A model generated the notes under the pieces. The model did not search any database. It worked only from the letters and a program-made list of their open reading frames with translations, and had not been told where the DNA came from. Positions 23,027 through 33,930 of a stretch of DNA of 64,000 bases are shown piece by piece (positions within the stretch are counted from its first letter, which is position 1; each line of letters opens with the position of its first letter). Made by a program: the position numbers and the translations under genes. The stretch covers positions 89,966-153,965 of the forward strand of contig CAJQUW010007080.1 of the NCBI GenBank assembly GCA_907163375.1. The letters are read 5' to 3'. The stretch is from Prostheceraeus crozeri (Eukaryota; Platyhelminthes; Polycladida; Euryleptidae).

Positions 23027-25619
23027 TGGATTTTACCTCTGACAATCGTAATCGAAAGTATCCTTCTCTAATGCTCATGAATGCTCGATCGCTTTTGCCA
23101 AAATTTGATGAGCTATGTGCTGTCTTGTCTTCCTTACGTTCGGGAATTGTGTTGATAACTGAATCGTGGTTACATTCCAACATATCTAATGAACTGATCT
23201 GCGTCAGCGGCTATGATCTGTATAGGTCTGACCGGTCAGGTCGCATTGGTGGTGGAGTTTGTGCCTACATCTCCTCTTCCTTGCCATGTGTGTCAATTAA
23301 CAGCTATCCTTGTCCATGTGAAATTGAGTTGCTTTCCTTGAGAGTACCTAATTTGAATTTATTTTTGATTTGTACGTATATTCCACCTGGTTTGAAGGTA
23401 AATGTACTCAAGATGATCTCTGAGTGCATAATTGATATGTTGGATGCCGAGCTTTTGAAATATCCTGATTCAAATGTAATCATTAGTGGTGACTTTAACC
23501 AATTTGACTCATCCATGTTCTCTCATCAATTTTCATTGCGCAATTGTGTGACGACACCTACACGAAATACCTCCCTACTGGATCAGATTTGGATCAATTC
23601 TGACCTCTCTGATTTTTACGAGCACGAAGCCTCGGTTGGTCCTCCAATTGGTTCATCTGACCACAACACTATTCTGCTAGCCAGTAAAGATGATGATGTT
23701 GCGTGTCGTAAAAAACTGACCAAAGTCTGGGACTTTCGAAGATCAAATGTAGAAAGGTTCAACTATCTTCTCTCTGTTGGACTGGCTCACTTTGAGCTGA
23801 ACACGGCTGGTTTATCTATTGATCACATGTGCCTTGAGTTCTATTGCATCGTTCAAGCAGCGTTATCATTCATTCCATTCAGCTACGCTTTGCTATCTAA
23901 AAGGGATAAACCTTGGATGAACCCAATACTGAAGGACCTCATCAACAAGCGGTGGAGAGCTTTTAGGGAGAAGAATTGGCCTTTGTATGCTCACTACAAA
24001 AGGAGAGTTAACGAGGAATTGACGAAAGCAAAATTGAATTGGACCAAAAAGCAGATCAAGTCGTCCAAGAATGTTTGGCGAGTTGTTAACGATGCTCGGG
24101 GCAAATCCAGTTCGAATAGCTTTGATGCTTTGATAGCCAGTCTTGGCGGCATAGAACCCTTTCTGGCTTCTGTTCAACAAGAACTTGAAAAGAATTTTAA
24201 TGATGCTAGTGATGATGATTTGTGCACTCTTAATGATGAATTGTGGGATTTTCAAGTTGATCCTTTTGATGTTTTTCAAGCACTTATACATCTGAAGTCA
24301 TCCACAGCAGCTGGGAGTGATGGTATTCCGAATCGCCTTATCCGTGAAGCTGCTGGAGTAATATCTGAACCGCTTGCGACTATTTTCAACAAATCCATTG
24401 ATGATCGTGTGTTCCCTGCAGCTTGGAAATTGGCCGACGTCATCCTCATCCCTAAATGTCGCAATCCTACAATCGCCGACTTTCGCCCAATATCGCTGAC
24501 TCCAGTGTTCAGCAAGGTTTTTGAAAAGTTAGTTCTAGGTTCGTTGATGGCCAGCTTAATTCCTCTGTATGGACCTCATCAGTTTGCATTCAGAAGGCAT
24601 GGGTCCACGGAAGGGGCACTTGTTCGTGTCCATGATTCTATCACTGAGTTTTTGGACAAACCTGATGTCATGGCTGTAAGGATGACGTGCCTTGATTTGT
24701 CAAAGGCTTTTGACAAAGTCTTGCCAAGTCTACTGATCAATCGCATGTGTTGTACTAATTTAAATCATAGATTCATCATCTGGCTTGTAAGCTATCTAAC
24801 CGGGCGGTCACAAAGGCTCAAGGTCAATGGTGTCTACAGCTCCACGCGGGCTATCTCATCTGGAATTCCTCAGGGGTCAGTGATGGGCCCGGTTCTGTTT
24901 GCAGCTTTTATGGGATCTTTGACCATCGATTCTGATTCTGTCGTTGTTTTGTATGCAGATGACGTTACAATTATCGAGCCAATTTGCGCACTGGACTCGG
25001 GCCGAATAATCTGGTTACTATTCAAGATTGGACAATCAAGAACAAAATGTCCCTGAACATCAGGAAATCTCAGCAACTTATCTTTCAAAAAAGCTCGACA
25101 GGTGCATTTGCATATGCTGACATTGGTGTCTTCAGTGAATTCAAGATTCTGGGTGTCACTTGGAATAATAGACTTACGTGGAACTCACATTTTGATATAA
25201 TTCTTAAGCTTGCATCACAGCGACTTTATGTAATCCGTGTCTTAAAATCTATTTTGTCACGTGATCATTTGGTTTTGGTCTATCACTCAATCATTTTGTC
25301 AATTCTATTATATGCTGCGCCACTTTTTGTGTGGTTGCCAAGTTCTGTGGAGCATAGGCTCGAATGCTTTCACAAAAGAGCGCACAAAATAATTTGTGGC
25401 AGGAACTGCTCCTGTGATTGCTTTCCTTCTCTCTCATCAATGAGAGTAGAACGTGCGTTGAAGTTTTTTGCCAAATGTGAGTCTTTCAGTTCCCATCCAT
25501 TGCATTCACTTGTGCCAAAGCGTATGTTGAGAACTGGACACCTTTGTTTGCCACATATCAACACTTCCAGGAGACTACATTCTTTTTTCCCGTGGACGTC
25601 TGTTCTTTTAAACAAATAA
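23026..25619 (+). pseudogene. LINE ORF2: endonuclease and reverse transcriptase, one frameshift
   Basis: The N-terminal part is an APE-type endonuclease: LMNARSLLPKFDEL, LITESWLHS (catalytic Glu), VIISGDFNQ and GSSDHN (the SDH motif, near residue 211). The reverse transcriptase follows: FRPISLTPVFSKVFEKLV, LDLSKAFDKV, SSGIPQGSVMGPVLF and YADD at about residue 643. The frame then slips between about 24984 and 25056, and the tail (KMSLNIRKSQQLIF, KILGVTWNNRLTWNSHFD) continues to 25619. The protein would nick target DNA and prime reverse transcription there. The slip makes this copy inactive if real. Confidence 0.93.
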
Positions 25620-26124
25620 TTTATGCGGTTTTTTTTTTTTTACTGCTGTGTTTTCTACTGACACTACACTGCATGTACATGTATGTATGCTAGACCTTAG
25701 TGTGACTATAACTTGTAATTTCTTGCAACTTTTTCGATTTTCATTCATGATGACAAATAAACACCTTACTTCTACTTCTACTTCTACATGTATGAAGAAA
25801 TGGCTTCTTCATTCTTGCTGCAAAAGTAAGCGAGCGCCTTATCTAAAAGAACCGCATTTTGTGAATAATGCACATTGTAACTTGCCAATACATATCCAAA
25901 GTTCGCATTCGTTTGGTTCCAGTGACAGACAGTTCCTCTCCCTTTCTTTTCTTGCTTTCTTGAAAGCGAGGCATTGTAAAAGCGAGACGAATCAGACGAT
26001 AGTCGAAAGAATTTTGTAAATAAAAAATATATTCCAAAATGTAAATGGGTACACGGCACACGCCGAAGATTGTCAGTAATGAATTTCAAAATAAATTCGA
26101 ACAGCAATGCTTCACAGTTCACAT

Positions 26125-27180
26125 ACAGTTCTCACAAATCAAGGATTGAATGAAAGGTGTATGACAAAGTCCACTACGTTAATCAATCTTCCACATGTTT
26201 AATGGAATTTGGCCGGAGGGCTCAATGTGTGATGCCCGCCAAATGGGATCTTGTGTCTCGCTAATCCACCGCCAAATGCGTTGGACTTGTAGAATACATC
26301 CTTAGGCACCGATGAAATGCAGCAGAGAGGTTTCCCCCTCATCTTAAAAATATGCTCATTCAATCCCTGCACAGACTGAAGGCGATGTCCAGCTGATTTG
26401 TGTGCAACAACCCCCCAAAAATTTGGATCAGACCGAACTTTGATGGCTTGATGAAGCTGACGGCATCTCTAGCGATTGAAGAGGGTGTTGTACGAACTTG
26501 AGAACTAACAGTGGGAGTGAATAATCATGGCACCCTCTATATACAAGAATTGACACTTGAAATATGTCCTAAGATAAATTTTAAAAAACAATACTTGAAA
26601 CGCAGGTGTAAATGTGTATTTGTGCGTTGTTTATATGTTTATTTGCAAACTGCGAATTCACATTTCGTCAATCCAGTGGGAGACTATGAGGCCATGAGGA
26701 CATGTCACACATGCATGCCTGCATGTTGACATTATTTAATCTTGAGTAGTACATTAATAGGGCCTGTTAGTCTACTTCGCACGGCAATAGCATGCAACAA
26801 TATTTATGTGTTTTATATCAGGCGAACTATTCCTTTGATGCACATAGCCTACTGCTTGAAATGTTTTACTGGCATTTACTAGGATGCTTGTAATTGTGTG
26901 AGTGTTATTTCCATAGTCTTCGTATGAACATAGCTTTAACCCCATAAATTGCACCTTGATTTATCAAAGCAGAAATATCATGCTTCGCAAATGATGATGG
27001 CCTAGTATCACAACAAAGTCATGTTCATTTATAAATCATGTATAATTTCTGAACATATCTATAATAATAATAGTAATAATAAGCAACATATTCTTCAAAA
27101 ATTGACATTCATCAATTTTGCAGAAAACGCGCTCCATTGCCCCGGGAGGCGCTTACAGGATTGCGTAAAGAAAAAGTACA
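26125..27180. other. Shared arm sequence, no clear gene
   Basis: Mirrored at 32865-33930. It contains ordinary AT-rich sequence and a TAA-rich simple run near 27060. The ORF at 26511-26729 has no recognisable homology. Confidence 0.6.
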
Positions 27181-27181
27181 T

Positions 27182-27836
27182 TTATCTAGTATAAAGAAAA
27201 ATTTCTGATCTCAACATTGGTTTAAATCGCTGAAAAGATGGTGCACAATCACATTTAGCAGGTAATGAGTTCCAAAAAAGGAAACACACGACAGAAAAAA
27301 TAATTACGCAATGTCTTTGTGTGAGGAAGGAATTTTGGAAAAACTTGGCACAGATTGTTGACACAACTTCTAATAGAGTATGGGGTATGAAGTGAAATCA
27401 AATATTTCCAAAAATCAGTTTCAATTATGTTATAATACGCTTTGAAAAAAAGATGTAAAATACAATATTTTCCGTCTTTCAAATAAGGAACGAAGACCAA
27501 ATAATTTCAAACGATGATCATAGTCTTCATAAGAAATTTTGCAGCGTTCACAAACTTGTCGAGTGAAATATCGTTGCACACTTTCGATGGAATCAATATC
27601 ACGTTGTAAAATTTGGCTAAAAATTTGACAATTGTATTCCAATATTGATCTTACAAATACTTTATATACATGAATCAAACAGTCTTTGTTGTTAGACACA
27701 AACCCTTTCAAAATGGCATAAGCTCGAGAATAGGCTTTTGACGAAATTTTGCTACAATGAGAACTAAATTTCATATCTCCTAAAATTACACCCCAATCGG
27801 TTACACAATTGACATTTTCTGAGGGGCATCATCTAA
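27182..27836 (-). pseudogene. 5'-truncated LINE ORF2 C-terminal fragment, left arm
   Basis: The minus strand reads VTDWGVILGDMKFSSHCSKI, then YKVFVRSILEYNCQIFSQIL and IESVQRYFTRQVCE, the conserved tail after the reverse transcriptase of jockey/CR1-like LINEs. The frame breaks after FFQSVL and continues as fragments ending SFQRFKPMLRSEIFLYTR. It is a different family from the LINE at 21802. Mirrored at 32225-32863. Confidence 0.85.
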
Positions 27837-27914
27837 ACTGCAAGTAATGTCACTATCATGTGAATGTGACAGTTTCCAGCATCACAGCTTGTCTTTTTTG
27901 TTTCCCTTTCTTGT

Positions 27915-27955
27915 TGATCTTGAAAGAAGATTGAAACATGTCCGGTCAAAGCATT
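27915..27955 (+). ncRNA. Degenerate second hammerhead-like copy
   Basis: GATCTTGAAAGAAGAT makes a helix II like the one at 28086, followed by TGAAACATGTCCGGTC, identical to the 3' half of that motif. The CUGAUGA box is lost (CTTGTT). Mirrored at about 32093-32132. Confidence 0.4.
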
Positions 27956-28073
27956 TGTTCTTTCTTTTAAATATATATATATGTATATATATATACGACA
28001 AATAGTAACCCACACAGAAGGCAAAAAGAAAAAGCACAATTTTGTAGCCCAAACTGTCTCTGTTTGTTACTCC

Positions 28074-28115
28074 ACCGCTGATGATGATGTATTGAACATC
28101 GAAACATGTCCGGTC
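28074..28115 (+). ncRNA. Hammerhead ribozyme-like motif, left arm
   Basis: Order of parts: ACCG (28074-28077), CTGATGA (28078-28084), an extra T, helix II GATGT-ATTGA-ACATC (28086-28100), GAAAC, AT, GTC (28108-28110), then CGGTC. ACCG pairs with CGGT as helix I, and helix III is only A-U plus C-G. Such minimal helix III hammerheads are known from Penelope-like elements. Predicted cleavage is after 28110. The extra T before helix II is a weakness. The motif is antisense to the neighbouring PLE frame. Confidence 0.55.
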
Positions 28116-28138
28116 AAAGAAAATTTGCTTTTCCTTTC

Positions 28139-28141
<3 letters not shown>

Positions 28142-28191
<50 letters not shown>
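28142..28191. repeat. AT microsatellite
   Basis: A long run of TA dinucleotides. Shorter AT runs at 27971-27995 and 28238-28265 neighbour the same PLE-associated repeat. The right arm has only a short run here (about 31880-31893). Confidence 0.9.
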
Positions 28192-28192
<1 letters not shown>

Positions 28193-28479
28193 AAAAAGTG
28201 AATAAGCAAAAATGGAAATTAAATATGCTCAATAAATATATATATACGACAAATATATATATATACGACAAATAGTAACCCACACAGAAGGCAAAAAGAA
28301 AAAGCACAATTTTGTAGCCCAAACCGGTTTCACCTGTGTTCCAGGCTTCTCACGGCAACTGAATTATATTACAAAAATTCGAACTGAAGCATGCAGATGA
28401 TTAACATAACATAATAGATATATGACAATAATTATATGTACCGAAATGGAAAAGGAAATCATAGATTTTTCGGGATGAG

Positions 28480-28765
28480 CACAGTGAGATTCTATGGGAC
28501 TGGTGCATGTTACTCACTTAATGATATACATTTAATTTTGGTTTTAAGATATTTATACACATTTTTTCTTTTAATTCTCTCATGCCTCTGTCACTGCCAT
28601 TCGGTAATTTATATATTGGCATAATCCAGAATGGGGGTCTTCATTTTTTGCATATGCGGATATGTGTTTTCTGGCGTGTAAAATGGCATATTTTTTTCTC
28701 TAACCTGTTGTCTATGCACCTATACTCTAGAACGAAAAATAACTCCTGTTTGCCTGTTTGTATAC
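28480..28765 (-). pseudogene. Second, diverged PLE endonuclease 3' fragment (left only)
   Basis: The minus strand aligns by eye to the 3' end of the PLE endonuclease at 29085-29310 (same order of words such as ACAGGAG, AATGGGGG and TCTCCATACACA-like), but strongly diverged and without an open frame. It lies in a 575 bp block (28204-28780) bounded by about 40 bp direct repeats (28197-28237 and 28772-28810). Tandem, 5'-truncated neighbours of this kind are usual for Penelope-like elements. Confidence 0.6.
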
Positions 28766-29069
28766 AATAAAGTGACTAAGCAAAAATGGAAATTAAATAT
28801 GCTCAATAAATTCACTTAGAAGTATAAAGGAAAAACACAAACTAAAGCCTAACCGGTTTCACCTTTATCCAAGGCTTGTCACGGGCAAGTGAAATATATT
28901 TCATAAAATTCAAAAGCTTGTAAGCTATCAAAGAAATAGAGAGGCAAAATACATTGGATAACTGGTGTCATAGATCAATACATGTAGACGTATAGACATA
29001 GATAAATTTCAGGACATAGACAAATATTCTTCATGCAATTGCTGGGAGTATACAACTTCTTTATTTTCA

Positions 29070-29460
29070 TTAATTATCCTTATTTAATTTTGGTTTCAGA
29101 ATCTCCATACACATTTCCTCTTTTGACTCCCGCATTATTTTGTTACTTCCACTTGGTAATTTCAAAATAGGCATGACATAAAATGGGGGATCATTATCCT
29201 TTGAACAAGAGGAGATATGCTTACTTACATGCAATACTTGATACTTATGATCTCTTACTTGTTGTCGAGTGACTCTTACACGTGACAAGCTATCTCCTGT
29301 TTGCCCTACATAAAGTTCTTCACAACCACGACATCTCATAACACAAATCAGGTCTTTTGATTAGCAGTTCATATTTGCTTTTACGTGAGAATGTTTGATT
29401 TCGTCGCCAAATTTAAAAGAAAACACTGCACCTTCGATGATGTAATGGCAGCATTCACAT
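29070..29460 (-). pseudogene. PLE linker and GIY-YIG endonuclease
   Basis: Continuation of the RT frame after a slip: the cysteine linker (CGYGRCECC), then SFKFGDEIKHSH, a TAA stop near 29360 where the right-arm copy has a Tyr codon, and then CRGCEELYVGQTGDSL with RVRVTRQQVRDHKYQVLHVS and KHISSCSKD. YVGQTG is the YIG part of the GIY-YIG nuclease, which nicks target DNA. It ends KPKLNKDN at 29070. Lies inside the left arm. Confidence 0.88.
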
Positions 29461-31191
29461 CTACCATAACCACATTTTGTAGCACCCACTAATGTTTTCC
29501 TGTTTATTTTTTCTCAATTGCCGGAGTAGTGAAGGAGGCTGACGGTATGTGCGCCTTATTCTGTAGTCTCTAAAAGTCGGATGCACTTTTAAACCAGTGA
29601 AGATTGGATTAATAACGTCCCGGAAAAGTTTCGGATTATTCGGGTTATATGTGGAAATAAAGGGAATCGTTAAACTGGAATGTTGGTTTTTCTTCACCCT
29701 ATTGATCTCACTTTTTGCTTTTGATATCGAATCATTGATTAGAGGCATTGGATAGCCAAGGGCAAGTAGTTGATTTTTCAGTTCATTGAAACGTACTAAT
29801 TTTCTTTCAGATTTCGATACTATTCTGCTTTCTCTGTTCGCAAGGGTGTATGGAATATTACGAATGACATGATTAGGATGGCCGGAATTAAACGGGGCAT
29901 AGTTATGACCATCCGTAGGTTTATAGAATATGTCAGTCTCAACTTTGTTATTTTCTTTGTAAACTGTTACGTCCAAAAAATTCAATTTATCTCTGTTCCA
30001 TTCCATTGTAAAATTTATCTTGCTATTCATATTATTCAAAAATTCATGAAACTCTTCTATGTCCCCAAACGAGTCCCTCCAAATCACAAAACAGTCATCC
30101 AAGTACCTCACCCACTGCAAGTAATCAAAATCATTTACATTCAAAATATTTTTCATATGGGCGTACATTTTCTCTTCCAGGAAGCCAACTGATAATGATG
30201 CGTATGTAGGGGCGAGTCTTGTGCCCATAGCGGTACCAGAAATTTGAAGGAAAAACCTGTCCTCAAAACTGAAGAAATTATTGTTCAAGACAATAGAGAT
30301 TCCTTTCAATATGAAATTAGTTGTATATCTTTCTTCGATCAAATCTCTGTACTTTTCTATCCAAAATTCAATTGCTGTAAGTCCTAAATCATTATCAATA
30401 TTTGTGTATAGAGATGTTACATCAAAAGACACAAAGGACGAATTTTCCACAAATGTTGGTAACTTGGAGATGAAATGAGAGCTATCTCTACAATAGCTGG
30501 GAAGCTTCAAAGTTAAAGGCTTCAAAATTTCATCTAAGAAGAAGCTCAGGTGATTAGTAAGCCCTTTAGCGCTTGATATGATAGGGCGTAATTTTAAATT
30601 TTCTGGTAAGTTGATTTTAGCGTAGCCATATTTATCCATCGATTCTAAATCCACATGTAAGCTCGCAATTTTATGTATTTTTGGCAGTCCGTATATAAAA
30701 GGGATATCTGCACTAAATTTACTAAGATACTTAGTCTCTTTAGTCGTTAAACACTGGCTGAAATCATTACAGTATCTTTTGATAAGATTTTGTGTGCTAT
30801 TAACATCATATTTAAAAATGGGTCTATAGGTATTCGTGTCATTTAAATGCTCATCGTAGATGCAATTCTTATAATCCTCATAGTTCATTATCACGAACGA
30901 TCCACCTTTGTCGGCTTTTGTTATATGTATATGCTCTAGATCACGAAGGTTTTTCAATGCAATTTTCTCCTCCCTGCTTACATTACTCTTCCTTTTCGGT
31001 ACATTTTCTAATTTTTTAGTTTCCTTTAGCATAACATCTATGTTGTTATCCAGAACAGGGTTCAAACCTTTGGGTGGTTCAAAATTCGTATCATTTTACA
31101 TTTGCATTGTAGTTGATGTGGCATTTTCTTCTATTTGATTTTCATCTTTAAAGTAATCTATTTAACGTAGTCTTCTACAGAAATACACCGT
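29442..31191. other. Spacer at the palindrome centre
   Basis: About 1750 bp of single-copy sequence between the two arms, almost entirely filled by the reverse transcriptase frame of a Penelope-like element on the minus strand. Its linker and endonuclease part continues without a gap into the left arm, so the spacer belongs to the left-arm element and the right arm carries only the inverted 3' part. Confidence 0.85.
29461..31065 (-). CDS. Penelope-like element reverse transcriptase
   Basis: Of 534 residues, the motifs in order are ITKADKGGSFVIMNYEDY (about 48-65), IPFIYGLPKIHK (about 120), LRPIISSAKGLTNHLSFFLD, SFDVTSLYTNI (motif A), GTAMGTRLAPTYASLSVGF (motif B), RYLDDCFVIW (motif C, catalytic DD) and KLNFLDVTVY. 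This is the PLE type of RT, related to telomerase, which works with a GIY-YIG endonuclease. The frame is intact but ends early: in the next frame ATKCGYGRCECCHYI, the cysteine linker, joins the endonuclease, so a one-base slip lies near 29480. It fills the palindrome spacer. Confidence 0.93.
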   Translation of the reverse strand: MNPVLDNNIDVMLKETKKLENVPKRKSNVSREEKIALKNLRDLEHIHITKADKGGSFVIMNYEDYKNCIYDEHLNDTNTYRPIFKYDVNSTQNLIKRYCNDFSQCLTTKETKYLSKFSADIPFIYGLPKIHKIASLHVDLESMDKYGYAKINLPENLKLRPIISSAKGLTNHLSFFLDEILKPLTLKLPSYCRDSSHFISKLPTFVENSSFVSFDVTSLYTNIDNDLGLTAIEFWIEKYRDLIEERYTTNFILKGISIVLNNNFFSFEDRFFLQISGTAMGTRLAPTYASLSVGFLEEKMYAHMKNILNVNDFDYLQWVRYLDDCFVIWRDSFGDIEEFHEFLNNMNSKINFTMEWNRDKLNFLDVTVYKENNKVETDIFYKPTDGHNYAPFNSGHPNHVIRNIPYTLANRESRIVSKSERKLVRFNELKNQLLALGYPMPLINDSISKAKSEINRVKKNQHSSLTIPFISTYNPNNPKLFRDVINPIFTGLKVHPTFRDYRIRRTYRQPPSLLRQLRKNKQENISGCYKMWLW

Positions 31192-31636
31192 ATCATCGAA
31201 GGTGCAGTGTTTTCTTTTAAATTTGGCGACGAAATCAAACATTCTCACGTAAAAGCAAATATGAACTGCTATTCAAAAGACCTGATTTATGTTCTGAGAT
31301 GTCGTGGTTGTGAAGAACTTTAGATTGCAGGTCGTTTAGCAAACAGGAGATAGCTTGAGATCACGTGTAAGAGTCCATCGACAACAAGTGAGAGATCATA
31401 AGTATCAAGTATTACATGTAAGTAAGCATATCCCTTCTTGTTCAAAAGATAATGATCCCCCATTTTATGTCATGCCTATTTTGAAATTGCCAAGTGGAAG
31501 TAACAAAATAATGCGGGAGTCGAAAGAGGAAATGTGTATGGAGATTCTGAAACCAAAATTAAATAAGGATAATAATGAAAATAAAGAAGTGGTATACTCC
31601 CAGCAATTGCATGAAGAATATTTGTCTATGTCCTGA
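31192..31636 (+). pseudogene. Inverted copy of the PLE endonuclease, right arm
   Basis: Mirror of 29041-29441. It contains KFGDEIKHSHVKANMNCYSK, and CRGCEEL is followed by a stop and a rearranged stretch (31321-31345) that removes the YVGQT motif. The last 73 residues (HRQQVRDHKYQVLHVSKHI onward) are open. No reverse transcriptase precedes it on this strand, so this is half an element. Confidence 0.85.
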
Positions 31637-31922
31637 AATTTATCTATGTCCATACGTCTACATGTATTGATCTATGACACCAGTTATCCAATGTATTTTG
31701 CCTCTCTATTTCTTCGATAGCTTACAAGCTTTTGAATTTTATGAAATATATTTCACTTGCCCGTGACAAGCCTTGGATAAAGGTGAAACCGGTTGGGCTT
31801 TAGTTTGTGTTTTTCCTTTATACTTCTAAGTGAATTTATTGAGCATATTTAATTTCCATTTTTGCTTATTCACTTTTTTGTATATGTATATATATTCAGA
31901 AAGGAAAAACAATCTTTCTTTG

Positions 31923-31963
31923 ACCGGACATGTTTCGATGTTCAATACATCATCATCAGCGGT
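31923..31963 (-). ncRNA. Hammerhead ribozyme-like motif, right arm
   Basis: Mirror of 28074-28115 with the same CUGAUGA box, helix II, GAAAC, GUC and helix I pairing. Conserved exactly as far as I can see; same caveats. Confidence 0.55.
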
Positions 31964-32224
31964 GGAGTAACAAACAGAGACAGTTTGGGCTACAAAATTG
32001 TGCTTTTTCTTTTTGCCTTCTGTGTGGGTTACTATTTGTCGTATATATATATATATACATATATATATATTTAAAAGAAAGAACAAATGCTTTGACCGGA
32101 CATGTTTCAATCTTCTTTCAAGATCAACAAGAAAGGGAAACAAAAAAGACAAGCTGTGATGCTGGAAACTGTCACATTCACATGATAGTGACATTACTTG
32201 CAGTTTAGATGATGCCCCTCAGAA

Positions 32225-32863
32225 AATGTCAATTGTGTAACCGATTGGGGTGTAATTTTAGGAGATATGAAATTTAGTTCTCATTGTAGCAAAATTTCGT
32301 CAAAAGCCTATTCTCGAGCTTATGCCATTTTGAAAGGGTTTGTGTCTAACAACAAAGACTGTTTGATTCATGTATGTATATAAAGTATTTGTAAGATCAA
32401 TATTGGAATACAATTGTCAAATTTTTAGCCAAATTTTACAACGTGATATTGATTCCATCGAAAGTGTGCAACGATATTTCACTCGACAAGTTTGTGAACG
32501 CTGCAAAATTTCTTATGAAGACTATGATCATCGTTTGAAATTATTTGGTCTTCGTTCCTTATTTGAAAGACGGAAAATATTGTATTTTATATCTTTTTTT
32601 CAAAGCGTATTATAACATAATTGAAACTGATTTTTGGAAATATTTGATTTCACTTCATACCCCATACTCTATTAGAAGTTGTGCCAAAAATCTGTGCCAA
32701 GTTTTTCCAAAATTCCTTCCTCACACAAAGACATTGCGTAATTATTTTTTCTGTCGTGTGTTTCCTTTTTTGGAACTCATTACCTGCTAAATGTGATTGT
32801 GCACCATCTTTTCAGCGATTTAAAGGAATGTTGAGATCAGAAATTTTTCTTTATACTAGATAA
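32225..32863 (+). pseudogene. 5'-truncated LINE ORF2 fragment, right arm
   Basis: Mirror of 27182-27836 and nearly identical. The frame containing FVRSILEYNCQIFSQIL, IESVQRYFTRQVCE and LFGLRSLFERRKI is open at 32370-32615; an indel near 32370 breaks its N-terminal side. Confidence 0.85.
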
Positions 32864-33930
32864 ATGTACTTTTTCTTTACGTTCTTCGCGCAATCCTGTA
32901 AGCGCCTCCCAGGGTCATGGAGCGCGTTTTCTGCAAAATTGATGAATGTCAATTTTTGAAGAATATGTTGCTTATTATTACTATTATTATTATAGATATG
33001 TTCAGAAATTATACATGATTTATAAATGAACATGACTTTGTTGTGATACTAGGCCATCATCATTTGCGAAGCATGATATTTCTGCTTTGATAAATCAAGG
33101 TGCAATTTATGGGGTTAAAGCTATGTTCATACGAAGACTATGGAAATAACACTCACACAATTACAAGCATCCTAGTAAAATGCCAGTAAAACATTTCAAG
33201 CAGTAGGCTATGTGCATCAAAGGAATAGTTCGCCTGATATAAAACACATAAATATTTTTGCATGCTATTGCCGTGCGAAGTAGACTAACAGGCCCTATTA
33301 ATGTACTACTCAAGATTAAATAATGTCAACATGCAGGCATGCATGTGTGACATGTCCTCATGGCCTCATAGTCTCCCACTGGATTGACGAAATGTGAACT
33401 CGCAGTTTGCAAATAAACATATAAACAACGCACAAATACACATTTACACGTGCGTTTCAAGTATTGTTTTTTAAAATTTATCTTAGGACATATTTCAAGT
33501 GTCAATTCTGGTATATAGAGGGTGCCATGATTATTCACTCCCACTGTTAGTTCTCAAGTTCGTACAACACCCTCTTCACTCGCTAGAGATGCCGCCAGCT
33601 TCATCAAGCCATCAAAGTTCGGTCTGATCCAAATTTTTGGGGGGTTGTTGCACACAAATCAGCTAGACATCGCCTTCAGTCTGTGCAGGGATTGAATGAG
33701 CATATTTTTAAGATGAGGGGGCAACCTCTCTGCCGCATTTCATCGGTGCCTAAGCATGTATTCTACGTACAAGTCCACCGCATTTGGCGGTGGATTAGCG
33801 AGGCACAAGATCCCATTTGGCGGGCATCACACATTGAGCCCTCCGGCCAAATCCCATTAAACATTTGGAAGATTGATTAACGTAGTGGACTTTGTCATAC
33901 ACCTTTCATTCAATCCTTAATCTGTGAGAA

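Larger units (their letters stand above)
21802..25787 (+). mobile_element. Two-ORF LINE (jockey/CR1/L2-like), left-arm-only insertion
   Basis: A 3986 bp element is flanked by ATGTA at 21797-21801 and 25788-25792. The right arm has a single ATGTA (as TACAT, 34267-34271) in uninterrupted sequence, so the limits are firm. It has a 5' leader of about 470 bp, ORF1 and ORF2 overlapping as TGATG, and a 3' tail of CTTCTA repeats (about 25768-25787). It appears full length. ORF2 has one frameshift. Confidence 0.95.
20506..26122 (-). mobile_element. hAT-like relic split by the LINE, left arm
   Basis: At 20506 there is a GGGGTCGCAGCAGCG end; the right arm has the cleaner CAGGGGCGCAGCAGCG ending at 35543, a typical hAT terminus. 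Reading inward on the minus strand, about 20885-21075 gives PTTASAERSFSQL, the hATC dimerisation motif. The frame at 25843-26122, beyond the LINE, may be its N-terminal side (PRFQESKKRKGEEL), but that link is weak. The other terminus was not found. Confidence 0.6.
1..29441 (+). repeat. Left arm of a giant imperfect palindrome
   Basis: The reverse complement of this span recurs at 31192-52909. Anchors: base 1 pairs with 52909, 3092-3358 with 49376-49642, 9990-10190 with 47127-47324, 15193-15420 with 42220-42447, 26511-26729 with 33326-33544, and 29441 with 31192. The match is already present at base 1, so the outer end lies outside the window. Large left-only blocks are about 1858-2415, 3574-4912, 5900-8970 (piggyBac), 14405-14860, 16462-18849, 21802-25787 (LINE) and 28204-28780. 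Confidence 0.95.

Noticed and set aside
27882..28322. 146-codon ORF on the minus strand
   Set aside because: It is a translation of AT microsatellite and PLE terminal repeat; Tyr/Ile runs show low complexity.
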